Shown: positions 54,401 to 61,306, numbered from the stretch's first letter. The stretch is DNA of 64,000 bases from Mucilaginibacter paludis DSM 18603 (GCF_000166195.2 NZ_CM001403.1:4916432-4980431); one strand, 5' to 3'. Numbers and translations: made by a program. The notes: a model not told the origin generated them from the letters alone.

Positions 54401-54824
54401 TAAAGAAGCCGTGGATACGCTGTTAAAACGGATGGAAGACGATAAAGGGAAATTTATTGTTATCGCCGCCGGTTACTCGGGCGATATGGACCGGTTTGTG
54501 GCCTCTAACGATGGGCTTGCCTCCCGTTTCCCTAAGATGATCCTTTTTGAGGATTATCAGCCCGGCGAGCTGAACGAAATTTTTAAATTGATGCTGGCCA
54601 AAAATGGATTAAGTATGGCCACGGCGGATGCCGCTAAGGCGATGCAACTTTTTGAGGATATGTATCGCAACAGGGATAATAACTTTGCTAACGGGCGCAC
54701 CGTTCGGAATTTATTTGAACATAGCCTCGAAAAACAAGCGGTTAGGCTAAGCCGTATAAAACAGCAGGGTACAGAGATATCAAGTATGATCAACGAAGTT
54801 ATTTATGACGATATGATTGTTTAA
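51450..54824 (+). CDS. Zinc-ribbon protein with four CbbX/SpoVK-type AAA modules
   Basis: A 1124-residue remodelling ATPase. An N-terminal ribbon (Cys3/6-17/20) precedes four CbxX/CfxQ-type AAA modules. Module 1 (about 45-290) is degenerate: Walker A GGSGTGKN (85-92) lacks the usual Thr/Ser and Walker B reads GILFIDHVH instead of DE. Modules 2-4 (about 310-560, 590-835, 865-1110) have intact Walker A at 354-361, 628-635 and 906-913, and each has GGVLFIDEAYTL plus a SRF/SRV finger-like segment. A hexamer would carry many ATP sites. The family includes CbbX, SpoVK and EccA, which remodel protein complexes. It starts one base into the kinase stop and ends 4 bp before the FHA gene. Confidence 0.93.
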   Translation: MECIACKTPNRPIAKYCKACGTAITTAQVLKPIGQQSAIQLDDLDGLVGLAEVKAQIKKQVSAAVNMRKAGFSYDNRNLYTILVGGSGTGKNRIVEVLASVLFKNGITTRADMKTIAAADFGEFARNLSANLDAAKGGILFIDHVHQLVPSGYQPGQSTPIDKLYAAIESRAADPIIVLASKEEGFREYLKANPEVNNRFNLKFYLPALTLDQMVTLAGKIIADQHYEQQEDFGIKLRNRLAYLFRNQGDAEQSVKIGKGGFLVNKEINNIISDHFSAPDPRFPPQLLLADDIKGEVYIQQTATEVLADLDDFVGMDNVKTFIRNLVNLVSLQQKDATITGKTDVIGAHIILTGNPGTGKTTLAKKLGEIFAASGILSSGHVVEMDRSKLVGQYVGETPLLVQKACDEAIGGVLFIDEAYTLVQNDQDTYGHEAIDTLIKRMEDDRGKFIMIAAGYERPMQNFIDANPGMKSRVKDNIFNLPDYNPAQLLQILKGFVKQGGYELAADAETKAAGLLEDMFNRRSKDFGNARDVRNFYEAALSKRAARINAAPTTNYDRILSEADLPGGDAVLPAGGIDEVLSALNKLTGLAGVKSEIAEMVDFLQGEKLRAEAGSKKMTISLHFVFAGNPGTGKTTVARILAKIFKGLGILPSDKLVEVTDKDLVSGYVGQTSAQTNKVIDSAMGGVLFIDEAYTLSKGISSGTGGFGSEAIDTLLKRMEDDRGKFIVIAAGYSKQMQDFLDSNPGLDSRFSKKITFDDYGPDELSQIMLSMIAQNGFTADDAAKARIKAYLADVYNKRDKRFANGRTVRNAFEDMVQTQSRRIVKQKNSGLAFNPMAIMEDDVPFEPAKEISPADALAELNQLIGLRAVKDEIGGLISFLEIEKMRAASGQTGGTTLNLHFIFKGKPGTGKTTVARILAKVFKALGVLPVGQLIETDRKDLVGQYVGHTAKQTSDVIDKAMGGVLFIDEAYTLIPEGNPNDFGKEAVDTLLKRMEDDKGKFIVIAAGYSGDMDRFVASNDGLASRFPKMILFEDYQPGELNEIFKLMLAKNGLSMATADAAKAMQLFEDMYRNRDNNFANGRTVRNLFEHSLEKQAVRLSRIKQQGTEISSMINEVIYDDMIV

Positions 54825-54828
54825 GCTG

Positions 54829-55548
54829 ATGAGTGAAACCATAAAATGCCTGGATTGTACAGCCGATATTGACACCGATAGCTGCTACTGCGACCAATGT
54901 GGCAAAGAGATATTTTTGTGCGAAACCTGCGCCCAGCCGGGCAATCAAAAATTTTGCGAGTTTGACGGCGGAGTGCTGGCACCTGCTAAACAGCGGTTGC
55001 GCCCGGTGGGTACTTTACATCCTGCCGGTACTACAGTTAACAGCCCATCTTTTGATATTTCTACGGGCACGGATACGCCGCCGCCGCTTCCCGCAATGCC
55101 GGTTTTAAATAGTCCACCGCCGCCTGCGCCGTTGCGTGATTTAAATACCCCGTCGCCAATCGCGGTTGAGCCGGTTGTGCCGGGGCTAAAGCTAACAAAC
55201 AACAATCTCAATATAACGCTCGATATTCAACCCGGCGATGTGCTGGGGAGGAATACCGGTGCTTATGCAGAGCAACTTAAAAATTTTTCGGCCATATCAG
55301 GCAAGCACCTGGTGTTTAAATTTGAACCGGCTACGGGCTGGGCTTTTCAGGATGTGGGTTCAACCAATGGTACCAAATATGCTAAATCAAACATCAGTTG
55401 GAACCAGGTAGGTAAATGTACTCCGGGGGAATGGATCAGGATGGAAGACGAGGCCTTTTTATTGATGGCTAATATTGAGTTTGCATTAAAAATTGAGCAG
55501 CCTTTTAAACCGGGTACTTCTGCATCCAACACCACACAAAGAATATGA
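54829..55548 (+). CDS. Zinc-ribbon/FHA phosphothreonine-binding protein
   Basis: A 239-residue adaptor; I use the ATG at 54829 rather than an in-frame TTG inside the AAA gene. The N-terminus is Cys-rich (Cys7/10-21/24, then 31/34-43). A Pro-rich linker (about 75-115, with PPPLPAMP and SPPPPAPL) leads to an FHA domain (about 130-230) with the conserved VLGRNTG, ISGKHLVF and DVGSTNGTKY residues that bind phosphothreonine. It would read the kinase's marks, probably on its Ser/Thr-rich tail or on other partners. It overlaps the PP2C gene by 4 bp (ATGA). Confidence 0.9.
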   Translation: MSETIKCLDCTADIDTDSCYCDQCGKEIFLCETCAQPGNQKFCEFDGGVLAPAKQRLRPVGTLHPAGTTVNSPSFDISTGTDTPPPLPAMPVLNSPPPPAPLRDLNTPSPIAVEPVVPGLKLTNNNLNITLDIQPGDVLGRNTGAYAEQLKNFSAISGKHLVFKFEPATGWAFQDVGSTNGTKYAKSNISWNQVGKCTPGEWIRMEDEAFLLMANIEFALKIEQPFKPGTSASNTTQRI

Positions 55549-56312
55549 ATTTTAGTATAGAAGCGATATGCGATATCGGCGTAGTAAGGCAGAACAATGA
55601 GGATATGATTCTCATTGGCGACCAGGTGATCCGCGATGATTCAGCCGAGTATGCGATAGATGCCGGTGAACGTAATTTCATGATCGCCGTATCCGATGGG
55701 ATGGGAGGGCACCAGGCCGGCGAAGTAGCCAGCGAAACGGTGCTGCAAAGAATGAAGCTCGCTGTGTCGGGTTTGGGCAACGCGCTTAATCCGGAACAAC
55801 TCAAGACCTATTTTGAGGTTAAGATAAAGGAAACCCACCAGGAACTTAATGCGATGGGGGAGGCAAACCCTGCTTACTATAAATTAGGCGCCACGTTTAC
55901 AAGCTTATTTATTTACAACAAAAAAGCCTTTATCATTAATATTGGCGATAGCAGGTTATATCGTTTGCGGGGTGGTTTACTGGCCCAATTAACAAACGAC
56001 CATAGCTTAAGTGATTGGTTAAACAATTCCGACATTCCGCGCAATATATTAGCTAACGCGTTTGGCGGCGGTGTTCAGCAAATTTATTTTGATTTTGAAG
56101 AAACCAATTTGCTTGATGGTGATACCTTGCTTTTGTGTTCGGACGGCTTAAGCGGAGAATTAACCTTTGACGAGATTGAGACCATGCTGGCATCAACAGA
56201 TCCGCTTTCTGTAATGGTTAACCGTGCCAGGGCAAACGGCGGGAGAGACAATATATCTGCCATCAAAATCGGCATTAAAATGAGCGGTTCAGGCAATCCA
56301 AGTTCCGTCTAA
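55545..56312 (+). CDS. PP2C-family protein Ser/Thr phosphatase
   Basis: A 255-residue soluble phosphatase (Stp/PppA type). All metal-binding motifs are intact: GVVRQNNEDMILIG, VSDGMGGHQAGEVAS, NIGDSRLYRLRGG, LLCSDGLSGELTFDE and GGRDNISAIKIG. It has no membrane segment. It is the last gene of the operon and would reverse the phosphorylation by the kinase encoded at 48541. The 264 bp that follow carry no clear terminator. Confidence 0.95.
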   Translation: MNFSIEAICDIGVVRQNNEDMILIGDQVIRDDSAEYAIDAGERNFMIAVSDGMGGHQAGEVASETVLQRMKLAVSGLGNALNPEQLKTYFEVKIKETHQELNAMGEANPAYYKLGATFTSLFIYNKKAFIINIGDSRLYRLRGGLLAQLTNDHSLSDWLNNSDIPRNILANAFGGGVQQIYFDFEETNLLDGDTLLLCSDGLSGELTFDEIETMLASTDPLSVMVNRARANGGRDNISAIKIGIKMSGSGNPSSV

Positions 56313-56576
56313 GGGTAATTTATTGCCATGATAAGCATGGTAGCTACTTCTTCTATCAGTGTAAGCAGGCTTAAAACGGGCTATTTTACCTTAGTGTAAA
56401 TTGTACACAAAAATATTGTTATCATTGTGGTAAATCATCGTTTAATTGTAGAAGTTTTTATAATTTAGCGGCGCTTGTCAGGCGAGGGTTAATATTATAA
56501 TTGTTTAATTATTACTGCCCTAAGTTGATGATAGCAACTAACTAATAACCTTTTTTAACCAGTAACATTTTATAAC

Positions 56577-57872
56577 ATGAGTATTATAATTAACGTTCAC
56601 GCCCGCCAGATACTTGATTCGCGCGGTAACCCAACTATTGAAGTTGAAGTATTAACCGAAAATGGTGCGCTTGGCCGTGCCGCTGTTCCTTCCGGCGCAT
56701 CAACGGGTGTACACGAGGCTGTTGAACTGCGTGACAACGATAAAACAAAATATATGGGTAAAGGCGTTTTAAAAGCCGTTGCCAATGTAAACGATACTAT
56801 TGCCCCCGCTTTAAAAGGGTTTGATGTTTTTGAACAAAACAGTATCGATAAATTAATGATTGAGCTTGACGGTACACCTAACAAAGGCAATTTAGGCGCC
56901 AATGCCATTTTGGGTGTTTCGCTTGCCGTTGCCAAAGCTGCCGCTCAGGAAAGCCGTCAGCCTTTATATCGCTATGTTGGTGGTGTAAATGCTAACACTT
57001 TACCTATCCCGATGATGAACATCGTTAACGGTGGTTCTCACTCTGATGCGCCTATCGCGTTCCAGGAGTTTATGATTATGCCGGTTGGCGCACCTTCATT
57101 CTCTGAAGCTTTAAGGTGGGGTGCCGAAGTATTCCATAACCTGAAAAAAATATTACACGACAGAGGTTTATCAACAGCTGTTGGCGACGAAGGTGGTTTT
57201 GCCCCAACTTTTGACAGCACCGAGGATGGCGTTGAAACCATTTTGAAAGCTATTGAAAAAGCAGGTTACAAAGTAGGCGAAGATATTTGTTTAGCTTTCG
57301 ACTGTGCCGCCTCAGAATTTTATGTTGATGGCAAATACGACTATACTAAGTTTGAAGGCGAAAAAGGTGCTATCCGCAGCAGCGCCGAGCAAGCAGAATA
57401 CCTGGCTCAGTTAGCCGAAAAATACCCTGTAATTTCTATCGAAGATGGTATGGCCGAGGATGATTGGGATGGCTGGAAATTATTGACCGACAAAATTGGC
57501 GATAAAGTACAATTAGTAGGTGATGATTTGTTTGTAACCAACGTAAAACGTTTACAAATGGGTATCGACCAAGGTGTTGGTAACTCTATCCTGGTAAAGG
57601 TTAACCAAATCGGATCATTAACTGAAACTATTGATGCCGTGAGCTTAGCTCAAACTAACGGTTATACCTCGGTAATGAGCCACCGTTCGGGCGAAACAGA
57701 AGATGCTACCATTGCCGATTTAGCTGTGGCCTTAAACTGCGGTCAGATCAAAACCGGTTCAGCTTCACGTTCCGACCGGATAGCTAAATACAACCAGTTG
57801 CTGCGTATCGAAGAAGAATTAGGCGCTAACGCGAAATTTATCGGTAAGAATTTTAAATACGCTAAGAAATAG
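56577..57872 (+). CDS. eno: Enolase
   Basis: Converts 2-phosphoglycerate to phosphoenolpyruvate in glycolysis. The 431-residue protein has the expected SRGNPTIEVEV start, the mobile loop GASTGVHEAVELRD, the metal-binding and catalytic region ISIEDGMAEDDWDGW, the catalytic Lys in ILVKVNQIGS, and the C-terminal SHRSGETEDATIADLAVAL and GSASRSDRIAKYNQLLRIEE. Codon use looks like that of a strongly expressed gene. It ends with a good terminator 69 bp downstream. The 264-bp upstream region is AT-rich and contains no confident promoter match. Confidence 0.98.
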   Translation: MSIIINVHARQILDSRGNPTIEVEVLTENGALGRAAVPSGASTGVHEAVELRDNDKTKYMGKGVLKAVANVNDTIAPALKGFDVFEQNSIDKLMIELDGTPNKGNLGANAILGVSLAVAKAAAQESRQPLYRYVGGVNANTLPIPMMNIVNGGSHSDAPIAFQEFMIMPVGAPSFSEALRWGAEVFHNLKKILHDRGLSTAVGDEGGFAPTFDSTEDGVETILKAIEKAGYKVGEDICLAFDCAASEFYVDGKYDYTKFEGEKGAIRSSAEQAEYLAQLAEKYPVISIEDGMAEDDWDGWKLLTDKIGDKVQLVGDDLFVTNVKRLQMGIDQGVGNSILVKVNQIGSLTETIDAVSLAQTNGYTSVMSHRSGETEDATIADLAVALNCGQIKTGSASRSDRIAKYNQLLRIEEELGANAKFIGKNFKYAKK

Positions 57873-57875
57873 ATT

Positions 57876-57934
57876 CACTCACGAATTTGAGAATTTTCAC
57901 TAATTTCACGAATGAAGGCGAATTTTCACGAATT
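57876..57934 (-). repeat. ATTCGTGAAAATTCG-type repeat, minus-strand copy
   Basis: Reverse complement of this stretch begins AATTCGTGAAAATTCGCC and contains CATTCGTGAAATTAGTG, closely matching the plus-strand copy at 58471-58525. It lies between eno and its terminator. Confidence 0.6.
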
Positions 57935-57940
57935 AATGGG

Positions 57941-57968
57941 AGCCGGTCAGTAATGATCGGCTTTTTTT
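57941..57968 (+). terminator. Rho-independent terminator of eno
   Basis: AGCCGGTCA pairs with TGATCGGCT (one G-T wobble) around GTAA, followed by TTTTTTT. Confidence 0.85.
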
Positions 57969-58052
57969 ATTTCAGGCATTGTTACGCTATCGGTATTGAG
58001 TATCCGCATTATCGCTATTAATACCTATGGTACGGAGTATCCTATTCCTTAT

Positions 58053-58096
58053 AATTAGTGAAAATTCGGCTTTATTGGTGGAATTCGTGCCAATTA
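58053..58096 (+). repeat. ATTCGTGAAAATTCG-type repeat, degenerate copy
   Basis: AATTAGTGAAAATTCGGC then GGAATTCGTGCCAATT, a diverged relative of the flanking copies, 27 bp upstream of the small gene at 58123. Confidence 0.5.
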
Positions 58097-58122
58097 TTTT
58101 ATAGCTTAGTAATAGTAATTGC

Positions 58123-58326
58123 GTGGTTATGAAAAGAAGAATGGCTATGGTAGTAAACCATGTTAACATAGAAGATGAGGATAAATTGGATGTGCTTTTT
58201 TGGCAGTCAAAACCAGCAAAAGAAAGAATAGCCGAAGTTACCCGTTTAAGAGTAAATTATTACACATGGTTGAATGGGCACTATCCAGAGAAAATTGCTG
58301 AAGTTGTTGCGAAGCGTTCGTTATGA
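58123..58326 (+). CDS. Small protein, possible orphan antitoxin-like
   Basis: A 67-residue protein (GTG at 58123; an ATG two codons later at 58129 is equally plausible). The segment DKLDVLFWQSKPAKERIAEV followed by LRVNYY resembles small Bacteroidota proteins of the pattern yW-x-S-x-P-x-x-ER-x-x-x-V-x-x-LR that usually sit beside nucleotidyltransferase genes. I infer this only from pattern memory. No partner gene is present here, and repeats flank it on both sides, which suggests a remnant or orphan. Confidence 0.5.
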   Translation: MVMKRRMAMVVNHVNIEDEDKLDVLFWQSKPAKERIAEVTRLRVNYYTWLNGHYPEKIAEVVAKRSL

Positions 58327-58425
58327 TTTTAAGTTCTTGTATTATTTATTCCTACTCTACAGTTGTAAGCCCTATCCGAGGCACTTCCATTTATCATTGT
58401 ATCCATAGGCTAAATTCCTCTTTGT

Positions 58426-58525
58426 AATTCGTGAAAATTCGCCCTTATTCGTGAAATTAGTATCTATTACAATTCGTGAAAATTCGCTTTCATTCGTGAA
58501 ATTCGTGCCAATTCTCAAATTAGTG
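58426..58525 (+). repeat. Tandem ATTCGTGAAAATTCG-type repeats
   Basis: Two units with a 45-bp period: 58426-58460 and 58471-58525, both starting AATTCGTGAAAATTCG and continuing ATTCGTGAAATT. With the copies at 57876 and 58053 they surround the small gene at 58123. Together with the promoter at 58544 this accounts for most of the 328-bp gap before the helicase gene. Confidence 0.65.
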
Positions 58526-58543
58526 TCCATCAAATAAAAACCG

Positions 58544-58551
58544 TATCTTTG
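58544..58551 (+). promoter_or_regulatory. -7 element TATCTTTG of the DEAD-box gene
   Basis: Exact TAnnTTTG match followed by CAGC, a common Bacteroidota promoter form. It would give a 5' leader of about 100 nt. No clean -33 TTTG is visible. Confidence 0.5.
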
Positions 58552-58654
58552 CAGCAATATATGTGATTTACATGTATCCGCACTTAACCGGCTCTGATTT
58601 ACACCAAATCTCATATCCTTTTATAGAGCGGGAACTTTATATTAAAAACATTTC

Positions 58655-59941
58655 ATGTCATTCGAAAATTTAAAATTGATTGAGCCCATCCTCAAGGCCT
58701 TAAAACATGAGGGATATACCAATCCAACGCCTATTCAGGAACAATCCATCCCGATTATATTAGAGAGAAAAGATCTTTTAGGATGCGCGCAAACCGGTAC
58801 AGGTAAAACTGCCGCATTTGCCATCCCGATTTTACAGATCCTGTATCAGGAGAAAGTACAAAACAGGGATCATAAGGGCATCAAGACGCTGATACTAACC
58901 CCCACACGCGAATTGGCTATCCAAATCGACGAAAGTTTTGCCGCTTATGGCAAGCATACCGGTTTAAAACACCTGGTTATATTTGGCGGCGTTTCGCAAC
59001 ATCACCAGGTGGAAGCCTTAAAACGTGGTGTAGATATCTTGGTAGCTACACCGGGCCGTTTACTTGATCTGGTACAGCAAAAATTTGTACACCTGGAGAG
59101 CCTCAAAATACTGGTACTTGATGAGGCCGACCGCATGCTGGATATGGGCTTTGTGAACGATGTGAAGAAAATTATCGCCAAGATACCTGTTAAGCGTCAA
59201 ACGCTGTTCTTCTCGGCAACAATGCCGAAAGAGATCCAGACTTTGGCTGATACCATCTTAAATAAACCCGAAAAAGTAGAAGTTACCCCCGTATCATCAA
59301 CAGCTGATACGATACAGCAAGGCATTTATTTTGTAGATAAGAACGATAAAAAATCGTTATTGATCCACATCCTGAAAGATAAAAAGATTGAAACTGCGCT
59401 TGTATTTACCCGTACCAAGCATGGTGCCGATAAGGTGGTGAAGGATTTAATCAGAGTAGGCATTACCGCCGAGGCGATACACGGCAATAAATCACAGAAT
59501 GCGCGTCAGCGTGCTTTAACTAACTTTAAAAATCGCAGTACCCGTATTTTGGTAGCAACCGATATTGCCGCACGTGGTATTGATGTGGACGATTTAACGC
59601 ACGTGATCAACTACGAGTTGCCTAACGTACCAGAAACATACGTACACCGTATTGGCCGTACAGGCCGCGCCGGAGCCAGTGGTATCGCCTTATCATTTTG
59701 CGATGCAGACGAGGGTGAATTTTTATACGACATTCATAAGCTGATCACCAAAGCTATCCCGGTAATTGATGATCAACCATATCCCATGAAAGCGCCGCAT
59801 TTAGGTCCTGCTCCTAAAGGATCAGGAAAAAAGGCGCCAGCTTCGGGCCATAGAGGCGGAAGCGGCATGTCTGGCGCATCACGCGGTGGTGGCGGCGGTA
59901 AAAAGTTCGGCGAATTCAGGAGCCGGGCCAGAAGAGATTAA
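58655..59941 (+). CDS. DEAD-box ATP-dependent RNA helicase, RhlE-like
   Basis: A 428-residue RNA helicase. Motifs in order: Q motif (YTNPTPIQEQSIP), motif I CAQTGTGKTAAFA, Ia TPTRELAIQ, II VLDEADRMLDMGF, III FFSATMPKE, V ATDIAARGIDVDD and VI HRIGRTGRAG. The tail after about 375 is rich in Gly, Ser and basic residues (ASRGGGGGKKFGEFRSRARR), an RNA-binding extension. Roles in this family are ribosome assembly, RNA decay and cold adaptation; the exact subfamily is inferred. A strong terminator follows. Confidence 0.95.
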   Translation: MSFENLKLIEPILKALKHEGYTNPTPIQEQSIPIILERKDLLGCAQTGTGKTAAFAIPILQILYQEKVQNRDHKGIKTLILTPTRELAIQIDESFAAYGKHTGLKHLVIFGGVSQHHQVEALKRGVDILVATPGRLLDLVQQKFVHLESLKILVLDEADRMLDMGFVNDVKKIIAKIPVKRQTLFFSATMPKEIQTLADTILNKPEKVEVTPVSSTADTIQQGIYFVDKNDKKSLLIHILKDKKIETALVFTRTKHGADKVVKDLIRVGITAEAIHGNKSQNARQRALTNFKNRSTRILVATDIAARGIDVDDLTHVINYELPNVPETYVHRIGRTGRAGASGIALSFCDADEGEFLYDIHKLITKAIPVIDDQPYPMKAPHLGPAPKGSGKKAPASGHRGGSGMSGASRGGGGGKKFGEFRSRARRD

Positions 59942-59959
59942 AGCATATACTTAAACATA

Positions 59960-60008
59960 CCATTTGAACGGGGTGCGCGTAATAGTGCCTCGTTCAAATG
60001 GTTTTTTC
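59960..60008 (+). terminator. Rho-independent terminator after the DEAD-box gene
   Basis: A 14-bp stem CCATTTGAACGGGG / CCTCGTTCAAATGG (one wobble) with a 14-nt loop, then TTTTTT. Confidence 0.88.
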
Positions 60009-60102
60009 GTTTAATGTTGATTGTTAATAAGTTAATAAACCTGATTTGCCTGGCTCAATATTTTGGAATATTTTTAACAAGGAAATTAATTAATTTAGTG
60101 CG

Positions 60103-60405
60103 ATGAAAAGGCTTATAGATCTGCTTAAAAATAAATTCTTCCTGGTTACCATCGCCTTTATGGTATGGATGATATTTTTAGATAAGAACGACCTGTATTC
60201 TCAATACAGTAAGCACAACGATGTTGTAGAACTGGAAAAGCAACGCGACTTTTTGCTTCAACAAAATGCCCAGGTTACCAAAGATCTGGATGAACTTACC
60301 TCCGACAAACAAAAACTCGAAAAATTTGCCCGCGAAAAATACCTGATGAAGAAGGATAACGAGGATATTTTTGTGGTAGTGAGGAAGAAGAAGGAAGAAA
60401 AATAA
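60103..60405 (+). CDS. Septum formation initiator family protein (FtsB/DivIC-like)
   Basis: A 100-residue bitopic protein: short cytoplasmic start, one membrane helix (about 12-29, FFLVTIAFMVWMIFLDKND), then a periplasmic coiled coil (about 40-80, VELEKQRDFLLQQNAQVTKD) and a C-terminal FAREKYLMKKDNEDIFVVV, the conserved EKY region of FtsB/DivIC. These proteins link the divisome core FtsQ-FtsL. The gene is near eno, as ftsB is in many genomes. A 161-bp gap with the DEAD-box terminator precedes it; no promoter match was seen. Confidence 0.9.
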   Translation: MKRLIDLLKNKFFLVTIAFMVWMIFLDKNDLYSQYSKHNDVVELEKQRDFLLQQNAQVTKDLDELTSDKQKLEKFAREKYLMKKDNEDIFVVVRKKKEEK

Positions 60406-60484
60406 GCGCTATTGATCGATTTTCAACCCGCGGTCTCTAAAGGATAAAACTGCAAAATCAATCAAAATTTAATTGCCGCTTGGC

Positions 60485-60616
60485 GATGGTTTAAGTTTAC
60501 TAATAATCAGACCCTTACTCCGCCGTCATTGCGAGGAGGAACGACGAAGCAATCTCTACTCTACAGGGCGAACTTGCAGGACCGCTCTGCCTCAGTAAAG
60601 ATTGCTTCGTGCCTCA
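60485..60616. repeat. Interspersed repeat type A, full palindromic copy 1
   Basis: CGTCATTGCGAGGAGGAACG and GAAGCAATCTCTAC on the left arm, AGATTGCTTCGTGCCTC on the right arm, separated by GGGCGAACTTGCAGGACCGC. From GATGGTTTAAGTTT at 60485 on it matches 61032-61160 almost base for base, so the two are a direct duplication. Confidence 0.7.
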
Positions 60617-60655
60617 TATAACGTCTTTGTAAGTTGTTGATATACAGTGTTAAAT

Positions 60656-60728
60656 GTCGTTGTGAGGAACGAAGCAATCGCGAACTATGCAGGGCAAACA
60701 TGCCTTCGTATGATTGCTTCGTTCCTTA
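60656..60728. repeat. Interspersed repeat type A, diverged copy 2
   Basis: GTCGTTGTGAGGAACGAAGC on the left and ATGATTGCTTCGTTCC on the right form a 13-bp GGAACGAAGCAAT / ATTGCTTCGTTCC palindrome with a GCAGGGCAAACATGCC centre. Confidence 0.65.
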
Positions 60729-60743
60729 TAATGAGGTGCGGTT

Positions 60744-60995
60744 AAGTTTTTGATTATCAGTTCGTATATTTTGCTCGGATAATCAGTATTCTTAATTTAA
60801 AGCATCTACCCGCTCAGTCGCCGCGGGAAAGGCTTTGTTCTTTTTGTCTTGACACAAAAAGAACCAAAAAAGTCAAGACTGCCCGAACCTTCCACCCGCG
60901 AGGCCAGCTCCCGGCCCGGCGTGCAGTTGGGCTTTTGCGCACTTCCTTTCTGCACCTAACAATCTACCAGGTTCAAAAGTCATCTCTGTTTTTTT
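60744..60995. repeat. Interspersed repeat type B, second copy
   Basis: Shares its full order of landmarks with 2294-2624 (AAGTTTTTGATTATCAG, CCCGCTCAGTCGCCGCGG, TCAAGACTGCCCGA, CCAGCTCCCGGCCCGGCG, TGCACCTAACAATCTAC) but lacks about 50 bases. No coding frame with protein character is seen. Confidence 0.65.
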
Positions 60996-61031
60996 CGGGC
61001 TCGCCCGTTAGGCCACTCAATGAGGTTCGTT

Positions 61032-61160
61032 GATGGTTTAAGTTTGCTAATAATAAGACCCTTACCTCATCGTCATTGCGAGGAGGAACGACGAAGCAAT
61101 CTCTACTGTGCAGGGCGAACTTGCATGGCCGCTCTGCCTCAATAGAGATTGCTTCGTTTT
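61032..61160. repeat. Interspersed repeat type A, full palindromic copy 3
   Basis: Nearly identical to 60485-60616 (same GATGGTTTAAGTTT start, same GAGGAGGAACGACGAAGC core and AGATTGCTTCGT arm). The near identity suggests a recent duplication of a block that also carries the beginning of the type B repeat. Confidence 0.7.
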
Positions 61161-61178
61161 TTATAACGACGTCTTTTT

Positions 61179-61257
61179 AAGTTTTTGATTATCAGTATAT
61201 ATAGCTCCTGTAATCAGTAGTCTTAATTTAGAGCATCGGCCCGCTTAGTCGCCGCGA
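61179..61257. repeat. Interspersed repeat type B, truncated copy 3
   Basis: Starts AAGTTTTTGATTATCAG and reaches CCCGCTTAGTCGCCGCG, then stops where the type C repeat begins (61258), so it holds only the first quarter of the unit. Confidence 0.6.
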
Positions 61258-61306
61258 GGCCTACCCAACCCGGTAGGGAAGGCTCAAAAAGGTCTCCCCT
61301 GTCGGG
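61258..61306. repeat. Interspersed repeat type C, left half split by the IS
   Basis: CCCGGTAGGGAAGGCTCAAA then GGTCTCCCCTGTCGGG, the left half of the module seen at 2020-2100. Its right half (GGAGAGATTAGAGGGGGCT) resumes after the insertion sequence at 62981. Confidence 0.65.
61298..61306. repeat. Left target-site duplication CCTGTCGGG
   Basis: Nine bases repeated exactly at 62974-62982, directly outside the IS inverted repeats. Confidence 0.8.

Noticed and set aside
51450..54824. Rubisco activase (CbbX) or ESX/T7SS EccA identity for the AAA protein
   Set aside because: The modules belong to that family, but there are four of them, with a zinc ribbon, and no rubisco or ESX genes nearby.
48541..56312. 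A type VI secretion phospho-regulation cluster (PpkA/Fha/PppA)
   Set aside because: Only the regulatory domains are shared; no sheath, VgrG, TssJ-L-M or ClpV-type gene is present in the window.
57876..58525. CRISPR array suggested by the regular ATTCGTGAAAATTCG repeats
   Set aside because: Repeats are few, diverged, in both orientations and lack uniform unique spacers; no cas genes are present.
60406..61306. A hidden gene or RNA gene in the 900-bp gap after the FtsB-like gene
   Set aside because: All of the gap is accounted for by interspersed repeats; no coding frame with protein character and no tRNA-like fold was seen.
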